Positions 9,445 to 19,747 of a stretch of DNA of 64,000 nt are shown in pieces; the stretch's first letter is position 1; each line of letters starts with the position of its first letter. The notes below the pieces were generated by a model. That model had not been told where the DNA came from. It was given only the letters and a program-made list of their open reading frames with translations, and did not search any database. The position numbers and the translations under genes are program-made. The DNA comes from Ruminococcus sp. (lineage in GTDB: Bacteria; Bacillota; Clostridia; Oscillospirales; Ruminococcaceae), in assembly GCA_017460665.1 (NCBI GenBank), contig JAFUAO010000010.1, forward strand, positions 237,005 through 301,004. Direction: 5' to 3'.

Positions 9445-9473
9445 TTGACTTTTTTTCCGAATGCTGATAAAAT
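9445..9473 (+). promoter_or_regulatory. Promoter of the kinase-like gene
   Basis: TTGACT (9445-9450), 17 bp spacer with a run of T, TAAAAT (9468-9473). The 208-bp region between the divergent genes also holds a short palindrome GGCTCTCAGAGAGCC near 9339 and AT-rich sequence, and no other gene. Confidence 0.72.
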
Positions 9474-9522
9474 AGATATGATGCGATCATAGCGTATCAA
9501 TACTTGTAAAGGAGGAACTGCT

Positions 9523-11550
9523 TTGGGAGAGCGCAAATACTGCTATAGATGTATGGAAAAATACGACGCCGGTCTCTCGGTCTGCCCGAGCTGCGGCTAT
9601 GACGAGAACACCCCCCACGATCCCCAGTACATCGCTCCGGGTACGATACTCCACGACAGGTATCTCGTAGGTATCCTTCTTGAGTATAACGGAGAGGGCG
9701 CTTCCTACGAAGGCCTTGATATATCCACCGGATGCAGGGTCATGATCAGGGAGTATATGCCCATAAACCTCTGCACACGTGTCAAGAACAAAGCTGTCAT
9801 CAGTGTAAATTACAACAACCTTGCCAAGTATAAGGCATTCATGGCCGAATATACCGAGCTGAACAAGTCCCTTGCAAGGCTCAGGAACAACTCGAACATC
9901 ACCCCCGTTCTCGATATGTTCGCCGAGAACAATACTACATATACCGTCTTTGAGCACATCGAAGGCGTGAAGATGCTGGACTACCTGAAGGACAACGCCG
10001 GCGAGCTGAGCTGGGAGCAGGTCTCGAAGATCTTCCCTCCTCTGTTCACCACGATCGGTATCCTCCACAACGCCGGCATGATCCACAGGGCGATCAGCCC
10101 CGATACGGTCTATATCACCTCTAAGGGCGAGCTGAAGCTGTCAGGCTTCTGCGTTTCTGCCGTCAGGACCGCTAACGCCGGCCTTGAGTACGAGCTCTTC
10201 AAGGGATATGCCGCCCCTGAGCAGTATTCCGCCAGCAGCAGCAGCCGTCAGGGCTCTTGGACCGATGTTTACGGTGTATGCGCCCTGCTCTACAGAGCTC
10301 TCACAGGCTGTATGCCGGTGGACTCCATGAGCCGCCTAAAGCACGACGACCTCTGCGAGCCTGCCGTTCTCAATACAAAGATCCCTCAGCACGTCTCACG
10401 GGTCATCATGGAGGGCATGAACCTTGCCGGAAGAGACAGGATCCAGACCATCACTGAGCTGGTGACACGGCTCTTTGAGGCTCCGTCTACTCCCATGAAG
10501 AGCACCTTTACCAGCCCCATGCCTGTGCCTCCCCAGAACGAAGCTCCTCAGCAGGATCCCTACGGCGGCGGCTATCAGGATCCCGGCCAGCAGCAGTACG
10601 CTCCTCCGCCGGTGCAGCCCTACTATCAGGACCCTGCCCCCTATCCTCAGTACGACGATGTGGGCGATTATGACGACTATCGCTACGAAAAGGTCAATAC
10701 CGTTGACAGGATCAAGGTGCCGATCATCATCGGCGTCCTCCTTCTGGCGATCCTCATGATAATCGCCGTGGTCATCATGCAGATGATCATTCCCAAGGAC
10801 AGCGGCACGTCCAGCTCCTCAAGCTCCTCCTCTGTCTCAGACAACGTGGTGACAGGCACCTCCGAGGACCCCACCGAGCCCACTACTCTCAAGGCCGACA
10901 CTGAGATGCCTGACCTTGTGAACAAGTTCTATGAGCTCACCGAGGAGAAGTACAGGGATTTCTTCAAATTTGAGGCTATCTACGAATATAACGACAGCTA
11001 CGAGGCTGATATGATCTTTGAGCAGAGCATCGAGCCCGGCACTCAGGTGGCCCAGGGCAGCGTCGTCAAGGTCAAGGTCAGCAAGGGCAAGGAGTCCGCT
11101 ATGATCCCGGATCACAGCGGCCTGACAGTTTCTCAGTACGAGAACAGGCTGAAGGAGGCCGGTATCTCCAACTATTCACTGATCGCTTCAAATTCCGGTT
11201 ACGGCACTCCCAACACGATCTCGTCCCTCCAGATCGACGGCAAGACCGTCAGCCCAGGAAGCTATTTCAGCAACAAGGAGGGCAAGAAGCTGATCGTTTA
11301 CTATACTCCTGCGGACGCTGTGGTCCAGACTCCGGCTGAGAGCTCATACTACCAGGAGCCTGCCTCCAGTCAGGAATACGTTCCTGAGTCGAGCTACGTC
11401 AGCGAGTCATCTGTCGTTCAGGAAACTCCCGTTGAAACTCCGGTGGATACGCCGGTAGATACACCGGTGGACACTCCCGTGGATACGCCGGTAGATACGC
11501 CCGTTGACACTCCTCCCATGGACGGAGGCGGCGAGGGCAACGTCGGATAA
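9523..11550 (+). CDS. Membrane-anchored zinc-ribbon pseudokinase with PASTA-like repeats
   Basis: 675 residues. Order of parts: zinc ribbon (C7, C10, C21, C24), kinase-like fold (about 37-320), Pro/Gln/Tyr-rich linker (about 330-390), one membrane helix (about 400-422), two PASTA-like repeats (about 455-600), and a Ser/Thr/Pro tail with six or more PVDT units. It resembles the Clostridia Ser/Thr kinase family, but the catalytic residues are replaced: the VAIK lysine is Arg76 (VMIREYMP), HRD is HRA (Ala190), the catalytic-loop Asn is Thr195, and DFG is SGF (207-209). It is therefore probably a signalling or scaffold pseudokinase that senses cell-wall fragments or muropeptides outside. TTG start at 9523 with AAAGGAGG 7 nt upstream. 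A terminator follows directly. Confidence 0.88.
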   Translation: MGERKYCYRCMEKYDAGLSVCPSCGYDENTPHDPQYIAPGTILHDRYLVGILLEYNGEGASYEGLDISTGCRVMIREYMPINLCTRVKNKAVISVNYNNLAKYKAFMAEYTELNKSLARLRNNSNITPVLDMFAENNTTYTVFEHIEGVKMLDYLKDNAGELSWEQVSKIFPPLFTTIGILHNAGMIHRAISPDTVYITSKGELKLSGFCVSAVRTANAGLEYELFKGYAAPEQYSASSSSRQGSWTDVYGVCALLYRALTGCMPVDSMSRLKHDDLCEPAVLNTKIPQHVSRVIMEGMNLAGRDRIQTITELVTRLFEAPSTPMKSTFTSPMPVPPQNEAPQQDPYGGGYQDPGQQQYAPPPVQPYYQDPAPYPQYDDVGDYDDYRYEKVNTVDRIKVPIIIGVLLLAILMIIAVVIMQMIIPKDSGTSSSSSSSSVSDNVVTGTSEDPTEPTTLKADTEMPDLVNKFYELTEEKYRDFFKFEAIYEYNDSYEADMIFEQSIEPGTQVAQGSVVKVKVSKGKESAMIPDHSGLTVSQYENRLKEAGISNYSLIASNSGYGTPNTISSLQIDGKTVSPGSYFSNKEGKKLIVYYTPADAVVQTPAESSYYQEPASSQEYVPESSYVSESSVVQETPVETPVDTPVDTPVDTPVDTPVDTPVDTPPMDGGGEGNVG

Positions 11551-11555
11551 TAAGA

Positions 11556-11585
11556 AAAGGTGTGGTCAAGGCCACACCTTTTTTG
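11556..11585 (+). terminator. Terminator of the pseudokinase gene
   Basis: AAGGTGTGG and CCACACCTT form a 9-bp stem followed by TTTTTT, 8 bp after the stop codon. Confidence 0.9.
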
Positions 11586-11819
11586 TTGGAACGTGTTTTT
11601 CGGAGAAGCGGGAGGCTTTTTCTGGAGCTCTCTCCGAGAAAGCCTTCCTCAGATCTCTTTCATGGCTCTATTTCAAGCTCCCTATGCTGTCCCCTGAGAA
11701 ATGTTCCGCCTTAGAACTTCTCACAATGGGGACAGCATAGGGAGCTTGCAGTTAAAAGTCTTTGGGAAGGGGGTCCGGGGGAAAGCCCTTTCCTCAGAAA
11801 GGGTGTCCCCCGGAGAAGG
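11586..11819. repeat. Intergenic hairpin cluster, no gene
   Basis: No convincing gene. It holds a perfect 21-bp inverted repeat (11674-11694 and 11728-11748, starting CAAGCTCCCTATGC) with a 33-nt loop that itself contains TGAGAA/TTCTCA, and a second GC-rich hairpin (11775-11812, CCGGGGG/CCCCCGG around CCTTTC/GAAAGG). The surrounding GGGAAGGGGGTCCGGGGG text has the look of dispersed repeats common in Ruminococcaceae; copy number in the genome is unknown. Confidence 0.6.
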
Positions 11820-12077
11820 TCACGACGAGGAGTACACCGACTCCAGCCAGGCGATCATGGCGTCGAAGCCCTCCTGGGTGCGGTCGAACTCTTTTTCCTG
11901 CTCGATCTGAGCTTTTTCGGAGCACAGGCGGCCGTGCCAGGTCTTGCAGACCAGCTTTTCGCCGGTGCAGACCTTATAGGCGAAGCTGCCTAGGCTCCCG
12001 GAGTAGTCGTTGCCGCTGTTGAAGTAATAGAACTTAGGTATCTCAAAGATCTTGGAAACGCTGGTCTTTCCGGGCAT
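11820..12077 (-). CDS. Small conserved-looking hypothetical protein
   Basis: 85 residues beginning MPGKTSVSKIFEIPKFYYF. No family is recognised with confidence. It has Cys at about 37, 44 and 53, no signal peptide or membrane helix, and an acidic, helical C-terminal half (EKEFDRTQEGFDAMIAWL). The ATG at 12077 follows the TGA of the HAD gene by one base and has GGGAGG about 7 nt upstream, so it is part of the glgA-HAD transcript. Confidence 0.7.
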   Translation of the reverse strand: MPGKTSVSKIFEIPKFYYFNSGNDYSGSLGSFAYKVCTGEKLVCKTWHGRLCSEKAQIEQEKEFDRTQEGFDAMIAWLESVYSSS

Positions 12078-12078
12078 T

Positions 12079-12744
12079 TCAGATCCTCCCTTCAAAGAAT
12101 TCCCGGGCCTGCCAGAGGTCGGGGTAGACTGCGCTGAGGAGGGGGATGATCTCCTCCTCGGGCGGTGTAAGATCGGGTATCATGATGGCCTCACAGCCGG
12201 CTGCATGGGCGGCACGGATCCCATTGGGAGAGTCCTCGAAGGCGGCGCACTCCTGAGGGGCCAGCCCCAGAGCCTTTGCCGCTGTCAGGTAGATCTCGGG
12301 ATCGGGCTTGCCGGAGGAGACCATATCTCCGCAGATCACGGCGTCGAAGAGCTCTCCGGCGCCGATCTTCCCCAGATAGCGCTCTGTACGGTCACGGGCG
12401 GTCGAAGTCGCCACTGCGGTGCGGACTCCCCTTTCCCGGAGGTAGCCCATGAGCTCTCTCATGCCCTTTTTCACGGTTATGCCGTTGCGCTCGATGTCCG
12501 CATCTATAAGCTCAGTGCGCCTTGCCCTAATCTCCTCTGTGGGGAGGTCCTCCCCGAAAAAGCTCTTCAGCTTGGGGATAGAGAACTTTCGTGCAAGGCT
12601 CCGGATAGCGAAGACGTGCTCGTCCTTCATTTCGTAGCCGAAGTCGGCCGCAGCCTGCTTCCAATATTTCAGGTACAGCTTTTCAGTGTCTATGAGGAGC
12701 CCGTCCATGTCGAAGACAGCTCCCCTGATCATCGGTCTTTCCAT
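12079..12744 (-). CDS. HAD family phosphatase (beta-phosphoglucomutase-like)
   Basis: Haloacid dehalogenase fold hydrolase. Motif I is FDMDGLLIDTE (nucleophile and acid/base Asp, about residues 10-20), motif II is ATSTARD (about 112), and motifs III/IV are GKPDPEIYL and AFEDSPNGIRAA (about 160 and 185). A helical cap follows motif I, placing it in the beta-phosphoglucomutase/GS1-like subgroup. ATG at 12744 (MERP) follows GGAGGAAT closely; a second ATG five codons... later at 12732 is also possible. It lies between glgA and a small gene on one strand, so a sugar-phosphate substrate is likely but not shown. Confidence 0.9.
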   Translation of the reverse strand: MERPMIRGAVFDMDGLLIDTEKLYLKYWKQAAADFGYEMKDEHVFAIRSLARKFSIPKLKSFFGEDLPTEEIRARRTELIDADIERNGITVKKGMRELMGYLRERGVRTAVATSTARDRTERYLGKIGAGELFDAVICGDMVSSGKPDPEIYLTAAKALGLAPQECAAFEDSPNGIRAAHAAGCEAIMIPDLTPPEEEIIPLLSAVYPDLWQAREFFEGRI

Positions 12745-12795
12745 ATTCCTCCAAAGATAGGAGCAGCGGCGCAAACGCACCGCTGCATCGCTTGC

Positions 12796-14250
12796 TCACC
12801 AATTGATCATCCAGCTATACATACCCTCATACTGGCGGGCGGAGCTGTTCCATGAGAAGTCAGACTCCATGCCACGCTGGACCATCTTGTCCCACTGATC
12901 ACGGTGGTTATAGTAGATATGCTTCGAGTAATTGATAACGCCCAGCATCTCGTCGCCGTTGTAGTTGGCGAAGGAGAAGCCTGTGCCTGTGCCGTCGAAC
13001 TCATTGTAGGGCGCAACGGTGTCCTTCAGGCCGCCTGTCTCACGGACGATCGGTACCGTGCCGTATCTCAGGGAAATGAGCTGAGTCAGGCCGCAGGGCT
13101 CGAACAGAGACGGCATGAGCATAGCGTCAGCCGCTGCATAGAGCTTGTGGGCAAGCTGGTCTGAGTACAGGATATTTGCGGAGACCCTCTCCGGGTACTT
13201 CCACTGATAGTGCTTGAACATATTCTCATAGCGAGAGTCACCTGTTCCGATGACCACGAACTGAGTGTTCTCGTCAACGATCCGCTCGATAGCGTAGTTC
13301 ACAAGGTCGAGGCCCTTCTGGTCGGTAAGGCGTGAGATGATAGCCATCATATACTTGCCCTCGTCAACGGGAAGGCCCAGCTCCTCCTGGAGCTTGCGCT
13401 TGTTCTCGGCCTTTTTCGCCTTGAAGTCCTTAGAGGAATACTCGGCGAAGATGTTCTTGTCATTGCCGGGGTCGAAGACCTTATAGTCGATGCCGTTGAG
13501 GATCCCTCGGAGGGAAGCGGACCTCGCCCTCAGCAGGCCGTCCAGCTGCTCGCCGTAGAAGGGATACTTGATCTCCTCGGCGTAGGTCTCGGACACGGTG
13601 GTGATATAGTCAGCATACACAAGTCCGCCCTTGAGCATATTTGCGCCCTTGTTGAACTCCAGCTTATCGGGAGTGAACATATAGTCAGGAAGAGCGGTGT
13701 TGTACTTGAAGGTATCAATGTCCCACACGCCTTGGAATTTCAGGTTGTGGATCGTCATGATCGTCTTTGTGGAGCTGTAGAAGGGGTTCGTAGCGAAGGT
13801 GGAGTGCATGAACACGGGGATCAGCGCCGACTGCCAGTCGTGACAGTGGATGATGTCGGGGCGGAAGCCGATAACAGGCAGGATCGCAAGAACGGCCTTA
13901 CAGAAGAAGGTAAAGCGCTCGATGTCCCATTTCAGGTCAGAGGTATAGGGGTAGTCACACTTGTAGTAGAACTCGTTGTCAACAAAATAGAACTTGATGC
14001 CGTTGTACTCATACTCCATGATACCGACGTGAACACCGTCGGGGCGGTAGCCGTAGTCCATATAGAAGTGAGTCACATACTTGAAATTGTCCCTGTATTT
14101 AGCGGGTATGCAGGTGTAGTACGGCAGGATCACACGGACGTCGAACTCGTCCTTGTTGATATACTGCGGCAGAGCGCCCACAACGTCAGCCAGACCGCCG
14201 GTCTTTATAAAGGGAACACATTCCGAAGCAGCGAAGAGGATATTTTTCAT
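12796..14250 (-). CDS. glgA: Glycogen synthase (ADP-glucose dependent, GT5)
   Basis: Transfers glucose from ADP-glucose to the non-reducing end of glycogen-like alpha-1,4-glucan. The start MKNILFAASECVPFIKTGG contains the KTGGLADV signature (residues 17-24) that binds ADP-glucose, and the C-terminal domain has MLMPSLFEPCGLTQLISLRYG (E-x7-E region, about 380-400) followed by TGGLKDTV. Length 484 is typical. AAGGAG lies 9 nt before the ATG. Its own promoter is at 14299-14327, and a 13-bp palindrome (14278-14290) sits in the leader. No other glg genes are in the window. Confidence 0.97.
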   Translation of the reverse strand: MKNILFAASECVPFIKTGGLADVVGALPQYINKDEFDVRVILPYYTCIPAKYRDNFKYVTHFYMDYGYRPDGVHVGIMEYEYNGIKFYFVDNEFYYKCDYPYTSDLKWDIERFTFFCKAVLAILPVIGFRPDIIHCHDWQSALIPVFMHSTFATNPFYSSTKTIMTIHNLKFQGVWDIDTFKYNTALPDYMFTPDKLEFNKGANMLKGGLVYADYITTVSETYAEEIKYPFYGEQLDGLLRARSASLRGILNGIDYKVFDPGNDKNIFAEYSSKDFKAKKAENKRKLQEELGLPVDEGKYMMAIISRLTDQKGLDLVNYAIERIVDENTQFVVIGTGDSRYENMFKHYQWKYPERVSANILYSDQLAHKLYAAADAMLMPSLFEPCGLTQLISLRYGTVPIVRETGGLKDTVAPYNEFDGTGTGFSFANYNGDEMLGVINYSKHIYYNHRDQWDKMVQRGMESDFSWNSSARQYEGMYSWMINW

Positions 14251-14277
14251 GCTGTCAGCTCCTTACATTATAATATT

Positions 14278-14327
14278 GCTGTATTACAGCTCATTAACAT
14301 TATACACCAAATTAGGCTGCAAGTCAA
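14278..14327 (-). promoter_or_regulatory. glgA promoter and leader palindrome
   Basis: TTGACT (14322-14327), 17 bp spacer, TATAAT (14299-14304) on the minus strand. The perfect palindrome GCTGTAATACAGC at 14278-14290 covers the expected early transcribed region and could be an operator; no regulator is identified. Confidence 0.75.
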
Positions 14328-14345
14328 TAGAATAATATGATCTTT

Positions 14346-14380
14346 GCACAAAAATTTTAGGGGCAGCCGAAACTGCCCCT
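14346..14380 (-). terminator. Terminator of purL
   Basis: AGGGGCAG/CTGCCCCT 8-bp stem with a 6-nt loop, 10 nt beyond the purL stop, followed on the minus strand by AAAATTTTTG, so the T tract is slightly displaced. Confidence 0.7.
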
Positions 14381-14389
14381 TTCTGTTCA

Positions 14390-17300
14390 TTATTTGAAAT
14401 ACGCAACTCCGCTCTCGAAGATCTTCTGGTCCTTTTCTCCGGGGACGTTCTTGCAGATGAAGCTGCCCTTGCGCTCGGAGTGTCCCATCTTTCCGAGGAC
14501 CCTTCCGTCGGGAGAGGTGATGCCCTCGATAGCCTCGATAGAGGTGTTGGGGTTGTAGCGGATATCCATGGTAGGATGTCCGTCAAGGTCAACGTACTGA
14601 GTGGCGATCTGTCCGTTCTTAGCCATTTGCTGGATCAGGCGGTCAGGAGCGACGAAGCGGCCCTCGCCGTGGGAGATCGCTACGCTGTGTATGTCGCCCA
14701 CCTCACAGCCGTAGAGCCACGGGCTCTTGTTGGAGGCGATACGGGTATTGACCATCATGGACTGGTGGCGGTTTATGGTATTGAAGGTCAGTGTAGGAGC
14801 GTCGTCAGCCATGTCCACGATCTCGCCGTAAGGCACCAGTCCCAGCTTCACCAGAGCCTGGAAGCCGTTGCAGATGCCCAGCATGAGGCCGTCCCTGTTC
14901 TTCAGCAGGTCATGAACGGCGTCCTTGATCTTGGGGTTGCGGAAGAAGGCAGTGATGAACTTTCCGCTGCCCTCGGGCTCGTCGCCGCCGGAGAAGCCGC
15001 CGGGGATCATGATGATCTGTGAGCTCTTGATCGCTGTCTCGAAGTAGCGGACGGACTCCTCGATGTCGCCGGCAGAGAGGTTCCGGATAACGACCACCTC
15101 AGTGCGGGCGCCGGCCTTCTCGAAGGCACGGGCGGTGTCGTACTCGCAGTTAGTTCCCGGGAACACAGGGATCAGCACCTTGGGCTGAGCGGCCTTGATC
15201 GAGGCTGTCAGGTGGAGCCTGTCTGTATAGGAGTAGGTCTCGGGAGTGGCTGTAGTGGTCTTTATGCGGCATGGGAACACGGGCTCCAGCTTGCCCTCCC
15301 AGATACGCTGAGCAGGCTCGAGGCTGAATGTGTAGTCCAGAGCGCTGATCTTGTACTCGGCAATGGTCTTTCCGATGACACGCTCGCCCTGCTGAGCCTC
15401 GCCGGAGAGCTCGATGATGAATGCACCGTAGCAGGGCTTGTAGAGCTCCTTGGGGGTCATCCTTGCTGAGAACTCAAAGCCCAGCTTGTTGCCGAAGCAC
15501 ATTTTAGCGATGCCCTCAGCAGCTCCGCCGTAGCCGATAGTCCAGACAGCCTTTGCCCTGCCCTCGGAAATGAGCTGCTCCACCTTGTCGAAGGCAGCCT
15601 TGACGCTGGCGAAAACAGGCAGGCCGTTCTCATCATAGTCGGGAGCGATGTAGATAACGGTATCCCCTGCGCTCTTGAATTCAGTGGAAACGATCTTGTC
15701 TGCGGTCGCTGTGGAAACTGCAAAGGAGACCAGCGTAGGCGGAACGTCGATGTTCTCGAAGGTGCCGGACATCGAGTCCTTTCCGCCGATAGAGCCGCAG
15801 CCCATTTCGAGCTGAGCCTTGAAAGCTCCCAGCAGAGCAGCCATGGGCTTGCCCCAACGCTTAGGATCGTTCTGGGTCCTCTCGAAGTACTCCTGGAAGG
15901 TCAGCCAGCACTTCTTGTAGGTGCCGCCGGCAGCAACTATCTTAGCGATAGATGCGATGACCGCAGTCATTGCGCCGTGGTAGGGAGACTTCTCGGAAAC
16001 ATCAGGATCATAGCCCCAGCCCATCAGCGAGCAGGTGTTGGTCTCGCCCTTCAGAACGGGGATCTTGGCGGCCATGGCCTGTGAGGGGGTCATCTGGTAG
16101 GCTCCTCCGAAGGGCATGAGGACGGTCCCTGCGCCGATCGTAGAGTCGAACTTCTCGATAAGGCCCTTCTGTGAGCAAACGTTCAGGTTCCCAAGGAGCT
16201 GGGTCCAAGCCTCAGCGGAGTCAGCCGGGATATTCTCGGCCTCGTCGGAGGGAGCCTCAACGGTGATGTCGGTATACTTGGGAGCTCCGTTGGAGTTGAG
16301 GAACTCTCTTGAAAGATCCACGATCGTGCTGCCGTTCCAGACCATTTTCAGCCTCGGCTCAGCCACGACGCTGGCCACCAGCGTAGCCTCAAGATTTTCC
16401 TTAGCCGCCTCAGCCAGGAACCTGTCCAGATCCTCGGGAGCGATCACTACGGCCATTCTCTCCTGAGACTCAGAGATCGCGATCTCAGTGCCGTCCAGAC
16501 CGTCGTACTTCTTGGGAACTGCGTTAAGGTCGATCACAAGGCCGTCTGTCAGCTCGCCGATAGCAACGGAGACTCCGCCTGCGCCGAAGTCGTTGCAGCG
16601 CTTGATCATCCTCGTGACATCGGGGTTGCGGAACAGCCTCTGGAGCTTTCTCTCCTCGGGGGGATTTCCCTTCTGGACCTCAGCGCCGCAGCTCTCCAGA
16701 GACTCCAAGGTGTGGGACTTAGAGGAGCCTGTTGCGCCGCCGCAGCCGTCACGGCCGGTCTTTCCGCCAAGGAGGATCACGATGTCCCCCGGGACAGGAG
16801 CCTCTCTGCGGATATTCTCGGCAGGAGCAGCGCCCAGTACAGCGCCGATCTCCATTCTCTTTGCGACGTAGCCGGGATGGTAGACCTCAGCAACGTGGCC
16901 TGTAGCAAGGCCTATCTGGTTGCCGTAGGAGCTGTAGCCGTTGGCAGCCCCCACGGTGATCTTCCTCTGAGGGAGCTTTCCGGCGATCGTGTCCTCAACG
17001 GGAACGAGGGGATTTGCGGCGCCGGTGACTCTCATGGCCTGATAAACGTAGGAGCGTCCGGAAAGGGGATCACGGATAGCTCCGCCAAGGCAGGTAGCCG
17101 CACCGCCGAAGGGCTCGATCTCGGTGGGGTGGTTGTGGGTCTCGTTCTTGAACATGAGGATCCAGTCCTCCAGCCTGCCGTCGATGTCCACCTTGATCTT
17201 CACTGAGCAGGCGTTGATCTCCTCGCTCTCGTCAAGGTCGGGAAGGAGGCCGTCGGCCTTCAGCTTCTTAGCGGCAAGAGTTCCGATGTCCATAAGGGTA

Positions 17301-18094
17301 ACGGGCTTGTCCGTTCTGCCCAGCTCCTCACGGACGTTCAGATACATATCGTAGGTCTCACGGATATAGGGAGTTTTGATGTCCACGTCCTTGACGTTGG
17401 TCAGGAAGGTGGTATGGCGGCAGTGATCGGACCAGTAGGTGTCGATCATGCGGATCTCAGTGATCGTGGGGTTGCGGTGCTCGGTATTGCGGAAATAGTC
17501 CTGACAGAAGGCGATGTCGTCGTAGTCCATAGCAAGGCCGAACTGGTCCACGAAGGCATGGAGGCCCTTCTCGTTCAGGTCGATGAAGCCCTCCAGCTCT
17601 TCAACTGTCGTGGGGATCTCGTAGTTGGTATCAAGGGTATCCACAGTAGCAAGTGAAGCCTCACGGCTCTCCACAGGGTTGATGATATAGGACTTCAGGC
17701 GGTCGAACTCGGCGTCGGTGATATTTCCGGAGACTATGTAGACTCTTGCGTTCCTCACACGGCAGCGCTCGCCCTGACGAAGGATCTGGATACACTGCTC
17801 ACAGCTGTCGGCACGCTGGTCGAACTGGCCGGGAAGGTACTCCACGGCGAAGACTCTGTCTCCGGCGGCAACGGCAGGGAGCTCGTCATAGACCACGTCA
17901 ACAGCAGGCTCCGAGAAGACCGTGCTGATGGCCGCACGGAAGTCCTCCTCACTGAGCTTGTCGGCGTCATAGCGGTTGAGGATCCTCAGACCGGTGAGCT
18001 CAAGGCGAAGCGCAGTACGGATATCGCTGAGGACCGACTGGGCCTCGACAGCGAACTCAGGCTTTTTTTCGGCGTAAATTCTGAATACGGACAT
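14390..18094 (-). CDS. purL: Phosphoribosylformylglycinamidine synthase, single-chain form
   Basis: Fourth step of purine synthesis: FGAR, glutamine and ATP give FGAM. The 1234 residues contain the whole enzyme in one chain: an N-terminal PurS-like part, the FGAM synthetase core with DTYWSDHCRHTTF (about 227-239) and KNETHNHPTEIEPFGGAAT (about 310), a second AIRS-like half, and a C-terminal class I glutaminase with ICNGFQALVKLG (nucleophile Cys, about 1075) and a late His/Glu pair (SHGEGRF). The ATG at 18094 (MSVFRIY) has GGAG 8 nt upstream; the longer frame to 18118 lacks one. No purine-box riboswitch or clear promoter was seen in the 74 bp upstream, so readthrough from mtaB is likely. Confidence 0.97.
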   Translation of the reverse strand: MSVFRIYAEKKPEFAVEAQSVLSDIRTALRLELTGLRILNRYDADKLSEEDFRAAISTVFSEPAVDVVYDELPAVAAGDRVFAVEYLPGQFDQRADSCEQCIQILRQGERCRVRNARVYIVSGNITDAEFDRLKSYIINPVESREASLATVDTLDTNYEIPTTVEELEGFIDLNEKGLHAFVDQFGLAMDYDDIAFCQDYFRNTEHRNPTITEIRMIDTYWSDHCRHTTFLTNVKDVDIKTPYIRETYDMYLNVREELGRTDKPVTLMDIGTLAAKKLKADGLLPDLDESEEINACSVKIKVDIDGRLEDWILMFKNETHNHPTEIEPFGGAATCLGGAIRDPLSGRSYVYQAMRVTGAANPLVPVEDTIAGKLPQRKITVGAANGYSSYGNQIGLATGHVAEVYHPGYVAKRMEIGAVLGAAPAENIRREAPVPGDIVILLGGKTGRDGCGGATGSSKSHTLESLESCGAEVQKGNPPEERKLQRLFRNPDVTRMIKRCNDFGAGGVSVAIGELTDGLVIDLNAVPKKYDGLDGTEIAISESQERMAVVIAPEDLDRFLAEAAKENLEATLVASVVAEPRLKMVWNGSTIVDLSREFLNSNGAPKYTDITVEAPSDEAENIPADSAEAWTQLLGNLNVCSQKGLIEKFDSTIGAGTVLMPFGGAYQMTPSQAMAAKIPVLKGETNTCSLMGWGYDPDVSEKSPYHGAMTAVIASIAKIVAAGGTYKKCWLTFQEYFERTQNDPKRWGKPMAALLGAFKAQLEMGCGSIGGKDSMSGTFENIDVPPTLVSFAVSTATADKIVSTEFKSAGDTVIYIAPDYDENGLPVFASVKAAFDKVEQLISEGRAKAVWTIGYGGAAEGIAKMCFGNKLGFEFSARMTPKELYKPCYGAFIIELSGEAQQGERVIGKTIAEYKISALDYTFSLEPAQRIWEGKLEPVFPCRIKTTTATPETYSYTDRLHLTASIKAAQPKVLIPVFPGTNCEYDTARAFEKAGARTEVVVIRNLSAGDIEESVRYFETAIKSSQIIMIPGGFSGGDEPEGSGKFITAFFRNPKIKDAVHDLLKNRDGLMLGICNGFQALVKLGLVPYGEIVDMADDAPTLTFNTINRHQSMMVNTRIASNKSPWLYGCEVGDIHSVAISHGEGRFVAPDRLIQQMAKNGQIATQYVDLDGHPTMDIRYNPNTSIEAIEGITSPDGRVLGKMGHSERKGSFICKNVPGEKDQKIFESGVAYFK

Positions 18095-18168
18095 ATTCTG
18101 TTCTCCATTTCTCCGCAAGGGGTGATATTTTTGGCCGTGGCCAGATCGGCTCGGGCCGGCAATGCTTG

Positions 18169-19473
<1,305 letters not shown>

Positions 19474-19637
19474 ATTTCACCTTATCAACACGATCCTTTC
19501 GCAAAAGCCTCATGTATAATTTGCACAAATATAACCATGCGTATTTATGCAACACTCACAGCTCTCCGTTATCAATAAAATAACTGACAAAAAGCATATT
19601 TATATTATACTAAATTGACGAAATTGCCGAAAACGGC

Positions 19638-19666
19638 TTGACACCGCCTTTTTTTAGTGCTATTAT
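19638..19666 (+). promoter_or_regulatory. Promoter of the HPr-like gene
   Basis: TTGACA (19638-19643), exactly 17 bp, TATTAT (19661-19666). The rest of the 274-bp divergent intergenic region is AT-rich and shows no gene. Confidence 0.85.
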
Positions 19667-19747
19667 GTTATTGCGGTCAGGAAAAGCCGCAGAAAATGAA
19701 ATAAACGGTAAAAAACATCCACCCACTATCAAGAAGGAGGTAACACC

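Noticed and set aside
18095-18168. Guanine or ZTP riboswitch before purL
   Set aside because: The 74-bp gap shows none of the conserved motifs.
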